A DNA stretch of 64,000 nucleotides from Bog-257 sp963846715 (GTDB lineage: Bacteria > Acidobacteriota > Terriglobia > Terriglobales > Acidobacteriaceae), in assembly GCA_963846715.1 (NCBI GenBank), contig CAWJXA010000002.1, positions 62,001 to 126,000 on the forward strand, written 5' to 3'. The position numbers and the translations under genes were made by a program. Each line of letters starts with the position of its first letter. The first letter of the stretch is position 1. Positions 26,300 through 34,470 of this stretch are shown here, in pieces. Below the pieces are notes generated by a model, which saw only the letters and a list, made by a program, of their open reading frames with translations, searched no databases and had not been told where the DNA came from.

Positions 26300-29143
26300 A
26301 TGAAGTTCCCCAGCATCGGCCTCGCGTTTTTGCTGTGCATCGTTGCGTTGTCTGCGGGTGCCCAAACAGCCCCTCGGGAAAGAGAAGTGCAACTGCCATC
26401 GAGCAAGTTGCTGCCCTTGCCGGCCCCTGGCGGACCGCAATTCACCAATAGTTTTCCCGCGGCGGTGGCCCTGAGTCCGGACGGCAAGTATCTGGCAATC
26501 TTGAATAACGGCTATGGGACGGCCGAGTCTAAATTTCAACAATCGATTGCGTTGTTGGATTTGGCGAACAATCAATTGCGGGATTTTCCCGATCCCCGCC
26601 TCGCTCTCCATGCCAAGCAATCGTACTTTCTTGGTCTGGCTTGGAGTTCCGACGGCGCCAATCTGTACGCCTCGATGGCATCGCTAACCGATCCCGAAGG
26701 CAAAAAACCTGGCGACACCGGCAACGGAGTCGCGCTGTACCGCTTGCAGAATGGCGCCCTCACGGCTGAGCGTTTTCTGAAACTGCCTCGGGTGCCGCTC
26801 AGTCACGGCAAACGGTTTACTTACCTGAAGAGCGTCGCGCATGGCAGCGCCATCCCGTATCCTGCCGGCCTGGCTGTAGTGAAGAGAGAAGGCGGCGAAG
26901 CGCTATTGATCGCGGAAAACCTTGCCGACGATGCGGTGCTGCTGGATGTTAACAGTGGCAAGCTTCTGCAGCGCTTCGATTTGGGTCGCGGCAGGTACGT
27001 TCCCACCGCCTTTCCCTACGCCGTAGCGGTGAATCGCGACGGCAGCCGTGGTTGGTGTTCGTTGTGGAATGCATCAGAAGTCGCGGAACTGGATCTGCGG
27101 GCCCGTAAAGTAATCCGGCGGATCGCCTTGCTGCCAGGAAAAAGTAACATCGATGCCTCGTCACATGCGACAGCGCTGTTGTTAAGCCCAGACCAACACC
27201 ATCTCTACGTAACGCTGTCTAATCGCGATTCGGTTGCCGTGTTATCGACACTAGACGGCCATGTCGAACGTTACCTGAGCACTCGCCTGCCGGGGCAGAC
27301 CTATGGCGGAAGCTATCCGGATGCGATTGCGCAATCGCCGGACGGAAGCAAGCTGTACGTCGCCAACGCATCCTCCGACGCAATCGCGGTGTTCGCTGTC
27401 GAAGGCGACGCGACGCGGCCCAAGCGCGGAGCAACGGACTCCAGCCCAAATGCTGACTCGCCGAAGGTGCAGAGTGCTGAATACTTCATTCCGACGGAGT
27501 GGTACCCGACGGCTTTATCCGTCCAAGGTGGCGATTTGCTGGTGGCGACCGGCAAAGGAGAGGGAACTGGACCGAATGCCAACTGGGCAACCGAGCCTGA
27601 TCATCCCGGAAAGCGCCGGCACCCTTATATTGGGACCCTGATACGAGGTTCGATCGCTCGCGTGTCGCTGGCTGAATCGGAAAGAAACCGGGAAACCTTG
27701 ACGCAGGAAGTGGTGCGCAGCAACCAGATGGAAGGTCGCACGGGCGAAATTAAATTTCAGAGCGGCAAGAATCCAATTCATCACGTGATTTACGTGATTA
27801 AAGAAAACCGCACCTACGACCAGCTCTTTGGCGATATTCGCGAGGCCAACGGAGATTCCTCGCTAGTGATGTACGGAGAGGCCATCACGCCGAACCAGCA
27901 CAAGCTGGCCCAGCAATTCGGGATTCTCGACAACTTCTACGACAGCGGAGAAGTCTCCGGCAACGGGCACGTGTGGAGCACCGCCGCGATCACCAGCGAC
28001 TACACGGAAAAAACCTGGGAGATCACCTATCGCAGCAAAGAGCGGCAGTATGACTATGAAGGCTATGTCGGTGACGCCAACCCCATGACCCTCGGCATCC
28101 CCGATGTGAACGAGCCGGAAACAGGCTACCTGTGGGGCAACTTGGCGCGACATAATCTGACGTACCGTAATTACGGCGAGTATGTGAACACCTGGTGGTG
28201 CGTAGATCTTGCACAGGACAGTCCCGCGGCGGCGGGCGACACCTCACATCGGCCAGAGTGCGCTCGCAAGTCGGTACAGCCTGGAGAAGAGCTGCCCGAG
28301 AAATTGGGCGGAGGCAAGAGTCCTTACCAGTACAAGATCCCGCTGATCGCCCACGACGCGGCCAACAAGCCGGAATTGCGCGGTCACTTCGATCCAAACT
28401 TTGCCGACTTCAATGTTAATTATCCAGACCAGTTTCGCGCCGATGAGTTTCTCCGCGAATTCGCGGCATTCGTGCAAGCTCGCGAAAGTGGTATCGGGGA
28501 ACAGTTGCCGAACTTCGTGCTCCTGCGCCTACCTGACGACCATACGGCCGGTACTCGTCCTGGATCGCCCACGCCGCGTGCTTCGGTCTCGGATAATGAC
28601 CTGGCGGTGGGACGCGTGGTTGAGGCCGTTTCGAATAGCCCCTATTGGGCCGACACGGCAATATTCATCCTGGAGGATGATGCGCAAGATGGCGCCGACC
28701 ACGTGGATGCGCATCGCAGTATAGCGCTGGTGATCAGCAAATATTCAGCGGGTTCAGCGCAGCAACCCGCTGTGGACCATCACTTCTACACCACGGTCAA
28801 CCTGATTCACACGATGGAGGCCCTGCTGGGACTTCCACCCATGAATAACAACGACGCCTATGCCGCAGTCATGGCGCCGTTATTCACTGGAACGGGCGAG
28901 CAACCGGCATTCAAGGCAGACTATCGGAATCGTGACAACGGGATGATTTACGAGGCAAATGGTGCCAACGCTGCCGGAGCGAAACAGTCGGCCAAGCTGA
29001 ACTTCTCGATTGCCGATGCGGCTGATACCAGCGTGCTCAATGCCATTTTGTGGAGGGCGGCCAAAGGCAACGTGCCGATGCCTGCGCCGCGGCATACTGT
29101 ATTTCCGGCGGACAGTGACGGGGGCCGGAAAGACCGGGATTGA
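26300..29143 (+). CDS. Secreted beta-propeller and phosphoesterase (phospholipase C-like) fusion protein
   Basis: A 947-residue secreted protein. The signal peptide is KFPSIGLAFLLCIVALSAGAQ. A YncE-like beta-propeller (about 40-440) has repeated blades such as VALSPDGKYLAILNNG and AIAQSPDGSKLYVANASSD. A phosphoesterase domain (about 490-900) has HVIYVIKENRTYDQLFGD, FYDSGEVSGNGHVWSTAA, and FILEDDAQDGADHVDAHRS with likely metal ligands. This propeller-phosphoesterase architecture is common in soil bacteria; the substrate may be a phosphodiester or phosphonate. It is preceded by GAGGAAAC and probably transcribed alone. Confidence 0.87.
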   Translation: MKFPSIGLAFLLCIVALSAGAQTAPREREVQLPSSKLLPLPAPGGPQFTNSFPAAVALSPDGKYLAILNNGYGTAESKFQQSIALLDLANNQLRDFPDPRLALHAKQSYFLGLAWSSDGANLYASMASLTDPEGKKPGDTGNGVALYRLQNGALTAERFLKLPRVPLSHGKRFTYLKSVAHGSAIPYPAGLAVVKREGGEALLIAENLADDAVLLDVNSGKLLQRFDLGRGRYVPTAFPYAVAVNRDGSRGWCSLWNASEVAELDLRARKVIRRIALLPGKSNIDASSHATALLLSPDQHHLYVTLSNRDSVAVLSTLDGHVERYLSTRLPGQTYGGSYPDAIAQSPDGSKLYVANASSDAIAVFAVEGDATRPKRGATDSSPNADSPKVQSAEYFIPTEWYPTALSVQGGDLLVATGKGEGTGPNANWATEPDHPGKRRHPYIGTLIRGSIARVSLAESERNRETLTQEVVRSNQMEGRTGEIKFQSGKNPIHHVIYVIKENRTYDQLFGDIREANGDSSLVMYGEAITPNQHKLAQQFGILDNFYDSGEVSGNGHVWSTAAITSDYTEKTWEITYRSKERQYDYEGYVGDANPMTLGIPDVNEPETGYLWGNLARHNLTYRNYGEYVNTWWCVDLAQDSPAAAGDTSHRPECARKSVQPGEELPEKLGGGKSPYQYKIPLIAHDAANKPELRGHFDPNFADFNVNYPDQFRADEFLREFAAFVQARESGIGEQLPNFVLLRLPDDHTAGTRPGSPTPRASVSDNDLAVGRVVEAVSNSPYWADTAIFILEDDAQDGADHVDAHRSIALVISKYSAGSAQQPAVDHHFYTTVNLIHTMEALLGLPPMNNNDAYAAVMAPLFTGTGEQPAFKADYRNRDNGMIYEANGANAAGAKQSAKLNFSIADAADTSVLNAILWRAAKGNVPMPAPRHTVFPADSDGGRKDRD

Positions 29144-29148
29144 CGCCT

Positions 29149-29471
29149 TCAACTGCTGACCTCTCCGGCGAGCCATGCCAGGTATTCCTCACTGCCTCCT
29201 TGCACCGCCAGTTCGACACATTCCGGTAATTCGTAAGGGTGCAATTCCTTGAACGCCGCCTGCAGTTGTGCGAGCGTGTTCAGCCGTGGTCTTAATAAGC
29301 AGCAGAGTATTCGGGCTCGTTGGTCATATTTTGCTTCCATCGATATACCGAGCGGATTGGTCCAACGATATTGACGCAGGCCGCCAGCCTGCGCTCCACC
29401 AACTGCAAGGCGAGTTTCTCGGCGTCTTGTTTCTGCGAAATCGTAGTCAACACAATGCGCGCATTCGTCAT
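29149..29471 (-). CDS. cutA: CutA-like divalent cation tolerance protein, two +1 frameshifts
   Basis: A protein of about 106 residues in three frames. From the ATG at 29471 (preceded by GGAG): ARIVLTTISQKQDAEKLALQ and VERRLAACVNIVGPIRSVYRW, the CutA core. After a surplus base near 29355: LLLIKTTAEH. After a second near 29285: LAQLQAAFKELHPYELPECV, then ELAVQGGSEEYLAWL to the stop at 29149. HPYELPE is the most conserved CutA block. CutA forms stable trimers and is linked to copper tolerance in E. coli, though its true role is unsettled. Two indels within 70 bp could mean real decay, but every conserved block is preserved. Confidence 0.78.
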
Positions 29472-29561
29472 TCAGGACTCCGCGCTGAAGAGTTTGGCTT
29501 CAGACTTTAACACGAGCGGAAGCGCCATGGGTTTCTAGCGGTGCGGAAGTTAGTTCAACGA

Positions 29562-29625
29562 TTCCGTCAAGTAATTGCCGAAGTTGGTTCCCCACGAAAT
29601 TTGACGGAGGTTCCGCTTGACGGAA
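29562..29625. repeat. 10-bp inverted repeat upstream of the ftsB-like gene
   Basis: TTCCGTCAAG (29562-29571) recurs inverted as CTTGACGGAA (29616-29625). A partial TTGACGGA copy lies between them at 29601-29608. It sits 28-91 bp before the ftsB-like start and could be regulatory or a fold in the leader RNA. Confidence 0.35.
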
Positions 29626-29653
29626 GCGGCTGTAGCGAAGTCCACTAGAGGTT

Positions 29654-30025
29654 GTGCTGACCATTCGCATCGCCGGAGGTTGGTTCTATCGCATGCGCCG
29701 CGTGCTGGCGACATTATGCATAGGCGTGCTCGCGGTTTTCATCGGTTACAAGGTGATCTTTGGCGCCAACGGTATGAAGATTTACGAGGCAAAGCGCGCT
29801 GAAGCCGTTCGCCTGCAACAGCAGATCGATCAGGAAAAACTAATCAACGAGCGACTGCAACACCAAGTCGACAACCTGCAACGCGAAGACCCCAGCGCCA
29901 TCGAGAAAGAAGCGCGCGAGCAACTGGGCTACGTTAAGCCGGGTGAGATTGTGCTGGTCGAGCCTCAGGCGAAAACTGACGCCCGTCGCAATCCTACCGT
30001 GGCCGAAAATACCGACCAGAAATAA
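29654..30025 (+). CDS. FtsB/DivIC-like septum formation initiator
   Basis: A 123-residue bitopic protein. A short cytoplasmic stretch is followed by a single transmembrane helix (VLATLCIGVLAVFIGYKVIFG, about 16-36), then a coiled coil (IYEAKRAEAVRLQQQIDQEKLINERLQHQVDNL) and the segment DPSAIEKEAREQLGYVKPGEIV, typical of FtsB/DivIC. These proteins bridge FtsQ and FtsL in the divisome. The GTG at 29654 is one start; an ATG at 29693 would shorten it by 13 residues without losing the helix. It is not in a division cluster here. Confidence 0.82.
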   Translation: MLTIRIAGGWFYRMRRVLATLCIGVLAVFIGYKVIFGANGMKIYEAKRAEAVRLQQQIDQEKLINERLQHQVDNLQREDPSAIEKEAREQLGYVKPGEIVLVEPQAKTDARRNPTVAENTDQK

Positions 30026-30298
30026 CAACTTCATCCGCCGAACTGAGGGACAGCTGCAGCTAGAGAGGTTCTTACGCTAGCAGTTTTTGCACGCAAACCG
30101 ATTTGTGGAATAAACTTGTCGGCATCGGAATCCGTGGGGGTCCTTACCTCGTACCTCACGTGGGGCGGAGGTGCTGGGGGCGAAGGGGCTTGATTTTCCT
30201 AAGCGACCTCGGCTGTCCCCGGTATTGTCTGGCTTCCCCCATTCGATCAACATGAACGTGCTCGGCCGCCTGGCGGCACTTCAAAAGGAGATTCGACA

Positions 30299-30661
30299 AT
30301 GAAGAAAAAAGTGATATTGGTGATCGGGCTCTATCTGTGCAGTATGACTATCCTGGCGGTAGCGAAAGACATGAGCTGGAGCGGATGGGTCAGCGATTCT
30401 AAATGCGGGGCTAAAGGTGCGAACGCGGAACATGCCGCGTGTGCCAAGAAGTGCATCGACGCCGGCGCGAAGCCGGTATTGGTGACTGACAAAGACATGA
30501 AGGTTGTCGCGATCGACAACCCTGACGCGCTTGCAGGCCATGAAGGCCATCATGTGGAAGTGATGGGCACAATGACCGACAGTGGCTCGATTCACGTTGA
30601 CAAGGTGAAAATGTTGGCGCAGAAGGGTGGTACCGGCGGCGCCATGAACGACATGCACTGA
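30299..30661 (+). CDS. Small secreted protein of unknown function
   Basis: A 120-residue exported protein. The signal peptide is KKKVILVIGLYLCSMTILAVA. The mature part has SWSGWVSDSKCGAKGA, then HAACAKKCIDAGAKPVLVTD and HEGHHVEVMGTMTDSGSIHVDKV, ending in GGTGGAMNDMH. The CG/CAKKC cysteines and several His residues suggest metal binding or disulfides. The layout resembles small acidobacterial secreted proteins with an OB-like fold, but no function is assigned. AAAAGGAG lies just upstream of the ATG. Confidence 0.72.
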   Translation: MKKKVILVIGLYLCSMTILAVAKDMSWSGWVSDSKCGAKGANAEHAACAKKCIDAGAKPVLVTDKDMKVVAIDNPDALAGHEGHHVEVMGTMTDSGSIHVDKVKMLAQKGGTGGAMNDMH

Positions 30662-31009
30662 TTTCGTTCAACGTGCGAGGCGTGAAGTCTTGAGTTCGAC
30701 CTCTCGCGCCGACTGAACCACAGCCGCATTACCGACGAACCCCGCCATCCAAGCCAGCCGGGGTTCGTCTCCTAGCACCTGCTGCGTAGCTCGATACCAA
30801 CGATGGCCGCAGTACGGTAAACTCCAAAAACAACCCGACCTGTACGGGGCGAATCGAAATAGACATGTAGTTCGCATGCCCAGGACCCACCGTAGGCCTG
30901 AGGCCACGTCCGATCAATCGCCACTCGATCGTATGTGGCCGGACCGGCCGAAGCCGTGTATTGCCGGTCGCAGAAACCCAGCAGAGAAGTACGTGGAGAG
31001 GAGAGCGGG
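30662..31009. other. 348-bp intergenic region
   Basis: It holds the hairpin at 30734-30769. On the minus strand an open frame with coding-like codon use ends at 30772 (YDRVAIDRTWPQAYGGSWAC and LHVYFDSPRTGRVVFGVYR are readable). That frame would have to start inside the region or overlap the next gene, so it is noted but not annotated as a gene. The promoter of the 31010 gene must also lie here. Confidence 0.4.
30734..30769. repeat. Strong hairpin (11-bp perfect stem)
   Basis: GACGAACCCCG pairs with CGGGGTTCGTC across a 14-nt loop, 72 bp after the preceding gene's stop. There is no T-run, so it may be an RNA-stabilising element or a factor-dependent terminator. Confidence 0.5.
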
Positions 31010-31816
31010 ATGACTTGGATGAGCCGCAAGGGCGGACGGCTTTCGAGGCCACATAAGATGCTAGTGCGGTCCGTTATCGGCGTAATGGTTGTGACCGGTG
31101 GCTCACTTGCAGTGGCGCGGGTCGCCGCGGCGCAGACCTCGGATTTGAATTCGCTCCCCAATGCCCCTTCGGAGACAAAGGCCCAGACGGCGGCCAAGCA
31201 GAAGCGCGTGGCTGGCGCTCAAATGCTCGAGCAAGGCTCGATTTTCTTTCCAGATATTGCCCACAACGGCCAACCGTTGACCTCCGGCGAAAAACTTAAG
31301 CTCGCGGTTACCAAAAGCGTTTCGCCGGCCGCCTTTCTTGGGGCTGCGGCGGGCGCCGGTTTGGGGCAGGCGGCGGACTCTCCCGCCGGCTACGGTCAAG
31401 GCGCCAGCGGTTATGGCAAGCGTTACGGAGCTTCGATGGCCAAGAGCGCCAGCAACAATCTGATTGGCGACTTCTTCCTGTGCTCCGTGCTGCACGACGA
31501 TCCTCGTTATTTCGTGACGGGAGACGGAAGCCTGAAAGAGAGTATTAAGTACGCTCTTCGGAGGCTCGTGATCATCCGGAAAGATGACGGTGGAGAAGCA
31601 TTTAACTGGCCGGGGACAATGGGACCATTGGCTTCCGCAGGCCTGGCAAACGCATACTTACCGGAAGGTCAGAGAACCGTGGGCTACACGTTTGAGAACT
31701 ACGGGTGGTCCCTCGCCAGTTCGGTGGGCATAAACCTGCTGAAAGAATATTGGCCGACCATTACCAGGAAGGTTTTGGTGCCGATGGGAATAAGCCACGA
31801 TTCAGACACGCCTTAA
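31010..31816 (+). CDS. Exported protein of unknown function (acidobacterial)
   Basis: A 268-residue exported protein. The N-terminal hydrophobic segment (SVIGVMVVTGGSLAVARVAAAQ) ends in a likely signal cleavage site, followed by SDLNSLPNAPSE, a motif often seen after the signal peptide in acidobacterial secreted proteins. The middle has a Gly/Ala-rich stretch (AAFLGAAAGAGLGQAADSPAGYG) and FFLCSVLHDDPRYFVTGDGS. The C-terminus has WSLASSVGINLLKEYWPTI. No function is known. The ATG at 31010 is preceded by GGAGAGGAGAG, a strong ribosome binding site. Confidence 0.7.
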   Translation: MTWMSRKGGRLSRPHKMLVRSVIGVMVVTGGSLAVARVAAAQTSDLNSLPNAPSETKAQTAAKQKRVAGAQMLEQGSIFFPDIAHNGQPLTSGEKLKLAVTKSVSPAAFLGAAAGAGLGQAADSPAGYGQGASGYGKRYGASMAKSASNNLIGDFFLCSVLHDDPRYFVTGDGSLKESIKYALRRLVIIRKDDGGEAFNWPGTMGPLASAGLANAYLPEGQRTVGYTFENYGWSLASSVGINLLKEYWPTITRKVLVPMGISHDSDTP

Positions 31817-32202
31817 CATCTGGGAAATCGTCCTGTTCGGTTCATCACGTTGAAAGTGAGCACTCACTTCCACCGGCTGATGCATCACGCTGGCAGGGTC
31901 TGCTCTGGGTATTGTTGTGGCGCAATGCCGACTGCGATTGGGAATGGTAAGCAATGATCTACGCTGACGTTTTTTGCTTGACCGCGACAGAACTATTGTC
32001 CTAACCTTAGCCCACATTCGTAACACCACAGCGCAAGCAGCCGCTCACTGTTTTCATTTCCTGAAGCATCTCTGCCAGTGGCGGGGAAGTGTTTTTCGGC
32101 ATCTCGGTGGTGCGATGAGGTAGGGGGCCGTTTTTCCCGGTTCCTTGAGTTTGGCGGCGAGCTGATACGGCTCTCCCTTTGGCAAACGAGGAAAACGAAT
32201 TT
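31817..32202. other. 386-bp intergenic region with an imperfect palindrome
   Basis: AAGTGAG and CTCACTT flank two bases at 31854-31869, 38 bp after the preceding stop, an operator-like dyad. The rest shows no convincing gene on either strand. The leader of the NusG-like gene must lie in its right half. Confidence 0.4.
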
Positions 32203-32782
32203 ATGTTTGCGGTCAACCAACACATCTCAGGTGAGATCGGCTCTGATATAGCTGCTTCGGGAGGTTTGCTGGCGTCGGGCGCGGCGACCCCCAAATGGTT
32301 CGCGGTGTATACGACCCCCCGGCACGAGAAAGCGGTGGCAAGGCACTTCGAATTCCGCGCAATCGAGTCATTCCTACCGCTTTACATGGAGATGCACCGC
32401 TGGAAGAACGGTTGCCGTGTCAAAGTGGAACAGCCTCTATTTCCTGGATACATCTTCGCAAGAGATCGGCCGCCCTCACTCGACCCAGGTGCTCTCGGTA
32501 CCTGGTGTTGTACTAATCGTTGGATCCGGGCGCGAGCCCGTGGCGCTGCCTGACAGTGAGATTGAAGCGTTGCGCTCCGGGCTTCACCTCCGCAAGTTCG
32601 AACCGCACCCGTATTTGGTGGTAGGCGAGAAAGCCCGCATTAAATCGGGATCGCTGGCGGGCATGGTGGGTGTTTTGGCCCGCAAAAAGAACAGCTTACG
32701 GGTTGTGCTGACGCTGGAACTGATTATGCGCAGCGTGGCTGTCGAAGTGGATGCTGACGAACTGGAGCGGGTCAGCGCGTAG
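32203..32782 (+). CDS. NusG-like (UpxY/RfaH-type) transcription antitermination factor, one +1 frameshift
   Basis: About 192 residues after joining two frames. The NGN domain has KWFAVYTTPRHEKAVARHFE, SFLPLYMEMHRWKNG and QPLFPGYIFARI. After a surplus base near 32464 it continues HSTQVLSVPGVVLIVG and ALPDSEIEALRSGL. The C-terminal KOW domain has VVGEKARIKSGSLAGMVGVLARKKNSLRVVLTL. These specialised NusG paralogues usually promote elongation through long polysaccharide operons, but no such operon is adjacent; the next gene is a CsgG-like protein 356 bp away. I start at the ATG at 32203; a TTG at 32179 is an alternative. Confidence 0.82.
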
Positions 32783-33138
32783 GTGCGGCTCCGCTGTTCC
32801 CCTGGATCAGGAGCGAACAAGCATTCGGCCAGCCACATCCCAAGCCGTTCCAACGTTTCGGCTGGCCCTCTTCACCTCCTGTTGCAGGCGTATCGAAAAA
32901 CCGGGGCGTCCAGAATTGGCCGCTGTTCCAAATGGAGTCTATGAGTTGGAACATTGCGGGGATTGAGTAAGTTTCTGGACTGAAAACTGACGCTTTAGTG
33001 GTAGAATCCTGCCGCACATAAACTCAAAGCAAACCCAGGTTTGATCAATGCGACAAAGACATCTGCGCCCCAACCAGGATCGATTAGGGCCATGCTGCGT
33101 CGGTGTGCGGGACATTTCGTAAACAGGGAGACTGCTCA
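32783..33138. other. 356-bp intergenic region with a hairpin and possible promoter
   Basis: GGCCAGCC (32827-32834) and GGCTGGCC (32860-32867) form an 8-bp stem with a 25-nt loop, possibly the end of the NusG-like transcript. TAGAAT at 33002-33007 is a candidate -10 for the CsgG-like gene; a matching -35 is not clear. No gene was seen. Confidence 0.35.
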
Positions 33139-34143
33139 ATGAAACGAATCTTCTTGGTGGTACTGGTTGTAGGCACTCTTCTTCTGTCCGGTGCAGTGGC
33201 GCAGACCGCCGATACGCCGGCAGCGCCTCCTGCGCGGAAGAAGCGGATCGCTATTTTCGATTTCGATTACGCGACCGTCCAAAGCGCCTCGGCCGCAGTG
33301 TTTGGTACCAATGTTGACATCGGGAAGGGCATCGCGGACCTGCTGGTGAGGGACCTGGTCAAGGATGGCACTTACTCCGTGATTGAGCGCAAGGCCATGG
33401 ACAAGATCCTGGGTGAGCAGAACTTCTCCAACAGTGACCGTGCCAATCCGAACTCGGCGGCCAAGATCGGCAAAATACTCGGCGTCGATGCGATTGTGGT
33501 CGGCAGTATTACGCAATTCGGTAATGACAATCAGAATACAAAGGTCGGCGGTGGTGGTGGCGGCTGGGGCGGATATGGCCTCGGCGGCTTTTCTCACAAA
33601 AAGAGTAAAGCTGTAGTGGTTGTAGACGCACGCCTGGTGAACATCGATACGGCAGAAATCATGGGCGTGGCTACCGGCAAAGGTGAGTCCAGCCGCGAAA
33701 GCACGTCCCTGCTGGGCGGTGGCAGCAATTGGCACGGCTTCGGCGGGGGCGCCGTAGACTTTGGCAGCAGCGACTTCCAGAGCACGATCATCGGTGAGGC
33801 CACGAACGCAGCGGTTACCCAAATGACCAGCGAACTTGTCGCCGACAACGGCAAGCTGGAAGCACGGACGATTACCGTCGAGGGCCTGGTTGCCGCGGTC
33901 GATGGAGGGCAGGTCGTCCTCAATGTCGGTTCGAAGGCTGGACTGAAGGTCGGCGATCAACTCACCGTGCAAAGGGTGACGAAAGAGATCAAGGACCCGT
34001 CAACCGGCGCGGTGATTCGCCGCATGACGTCTCCCGTGGGCGTGATTCGTCTAACCGACGTGGATGAGATCTCGGCGGTGGGCACCCCAGTTTCAGGCTC
34101 CGGCTTCAAAGTGGGTGATGCGGTGAAAACGATCACGCAGTAA
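33139..34143 (+). CDS. CsgG-family curli/envelope assembly-like secreted protein
   Basis: A 334-residue protein. Signal peptide (RIFLVVLVVGTLLLSGAVAQ), then a CsgG-like domain: KKRIAIFDFDYATV, NVDIGKGIADLLVRDLVKDGTYSVIERKAMDKIL, ILGVDAIVVGSITQFG, and a Gly/Trp-rich loop (about 145-165). VVVDARLVNIDTAEIMGVATGKG and STIIGEATNAAVTQMTSEL follow. The last 90 residues form a separate domain (VVLNVGSKAGLKVGDQLTVQRV) like those in FlgT or LPS-assembly proteins. No lipobox Cys is present, so it is probably a soluble periplasmic member, unlike the CsgG lipoprotein. Its partner is unknown. Confidence 0.82.
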   Translation: MKRIFLVVLVVGTLLLSGAVAQTADTPAAPPARKKRIAIFDFDYATVQSASAAVFGTNVDIGKGIADLLVRDLVKDGTYSVIERKAMDKILGEQNFSNSDRANPNSAAKIGKILGVDAIVVGSITQFGNDNQNTKVGGGGGGWGGYGLGGFSHKKSKAVVVVDARLVNIDTAEIMGVATGKGESSRESTSLLGGGSNWHGFGGGAVDFGSSDFQSTIIGEATNAAVTQMTSELVADNGKLEARTITVEGLVAAVDGGQVVLNVGSKAGLKVGDQLTVQRVTKEIKDPSTGAVIRRMTSPVGVIRLTDVDEISAVGTPVSGSGFKVGDAVKTITQ

Positions 34144-34470
34144 TAGCTGAAGGACCATTCAGTTCTTTCGCTCGAAGGCTCGGCTCTGGCCGGGCCTATT
34201 TCAGCGCTGGTAGTGAGCAGGGACGGAAATAGCTCGAGAGGTTAACGCTCTTGAGAAGAGGCGCGGGCATTCAGAGTCTGTGTGAGGAGCGTGCCGTCCC
34301 TACGGGACTCGATCTCTTTTCCAACCTACCCAGGACTCCGCTGCGCTCCGTCCTGGGCTAACTGCACTTCCGCCCCTACGGGGCTCGATTGCTGCGCGTT
34401 CTACTCCACAGGCGAAAACGAAACTGAGTGTCGACACAGGCTCATTCAGCCCGGGCTTTTTCTCTTTCGG
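34144..34470. repeat. 327-bp intergenic region with REP-like hairpins
   Basis: Three short palindromic units are close together. CCCAGGAC/GTCCTGGG at 34329-34357 forms an 8-bp stem. GTCCCTACGGGACTCGAT (34296-34313) and GCCCCTACGGGGCTCGAT (34372-34389) are two variants of one repeat around CCTACGGG. Such clusters resemble dispersed intergenic repeats of Acidobacteria. No gene was seen. Confidence 0.5.

Noticed and set aside
32007..32294. Minus-strand open frame in the leader of the NusG-like gene
   Set aside because: It overlaps the plus-strand NusG-like coding start, has atypical composition and shows no recognisable features.
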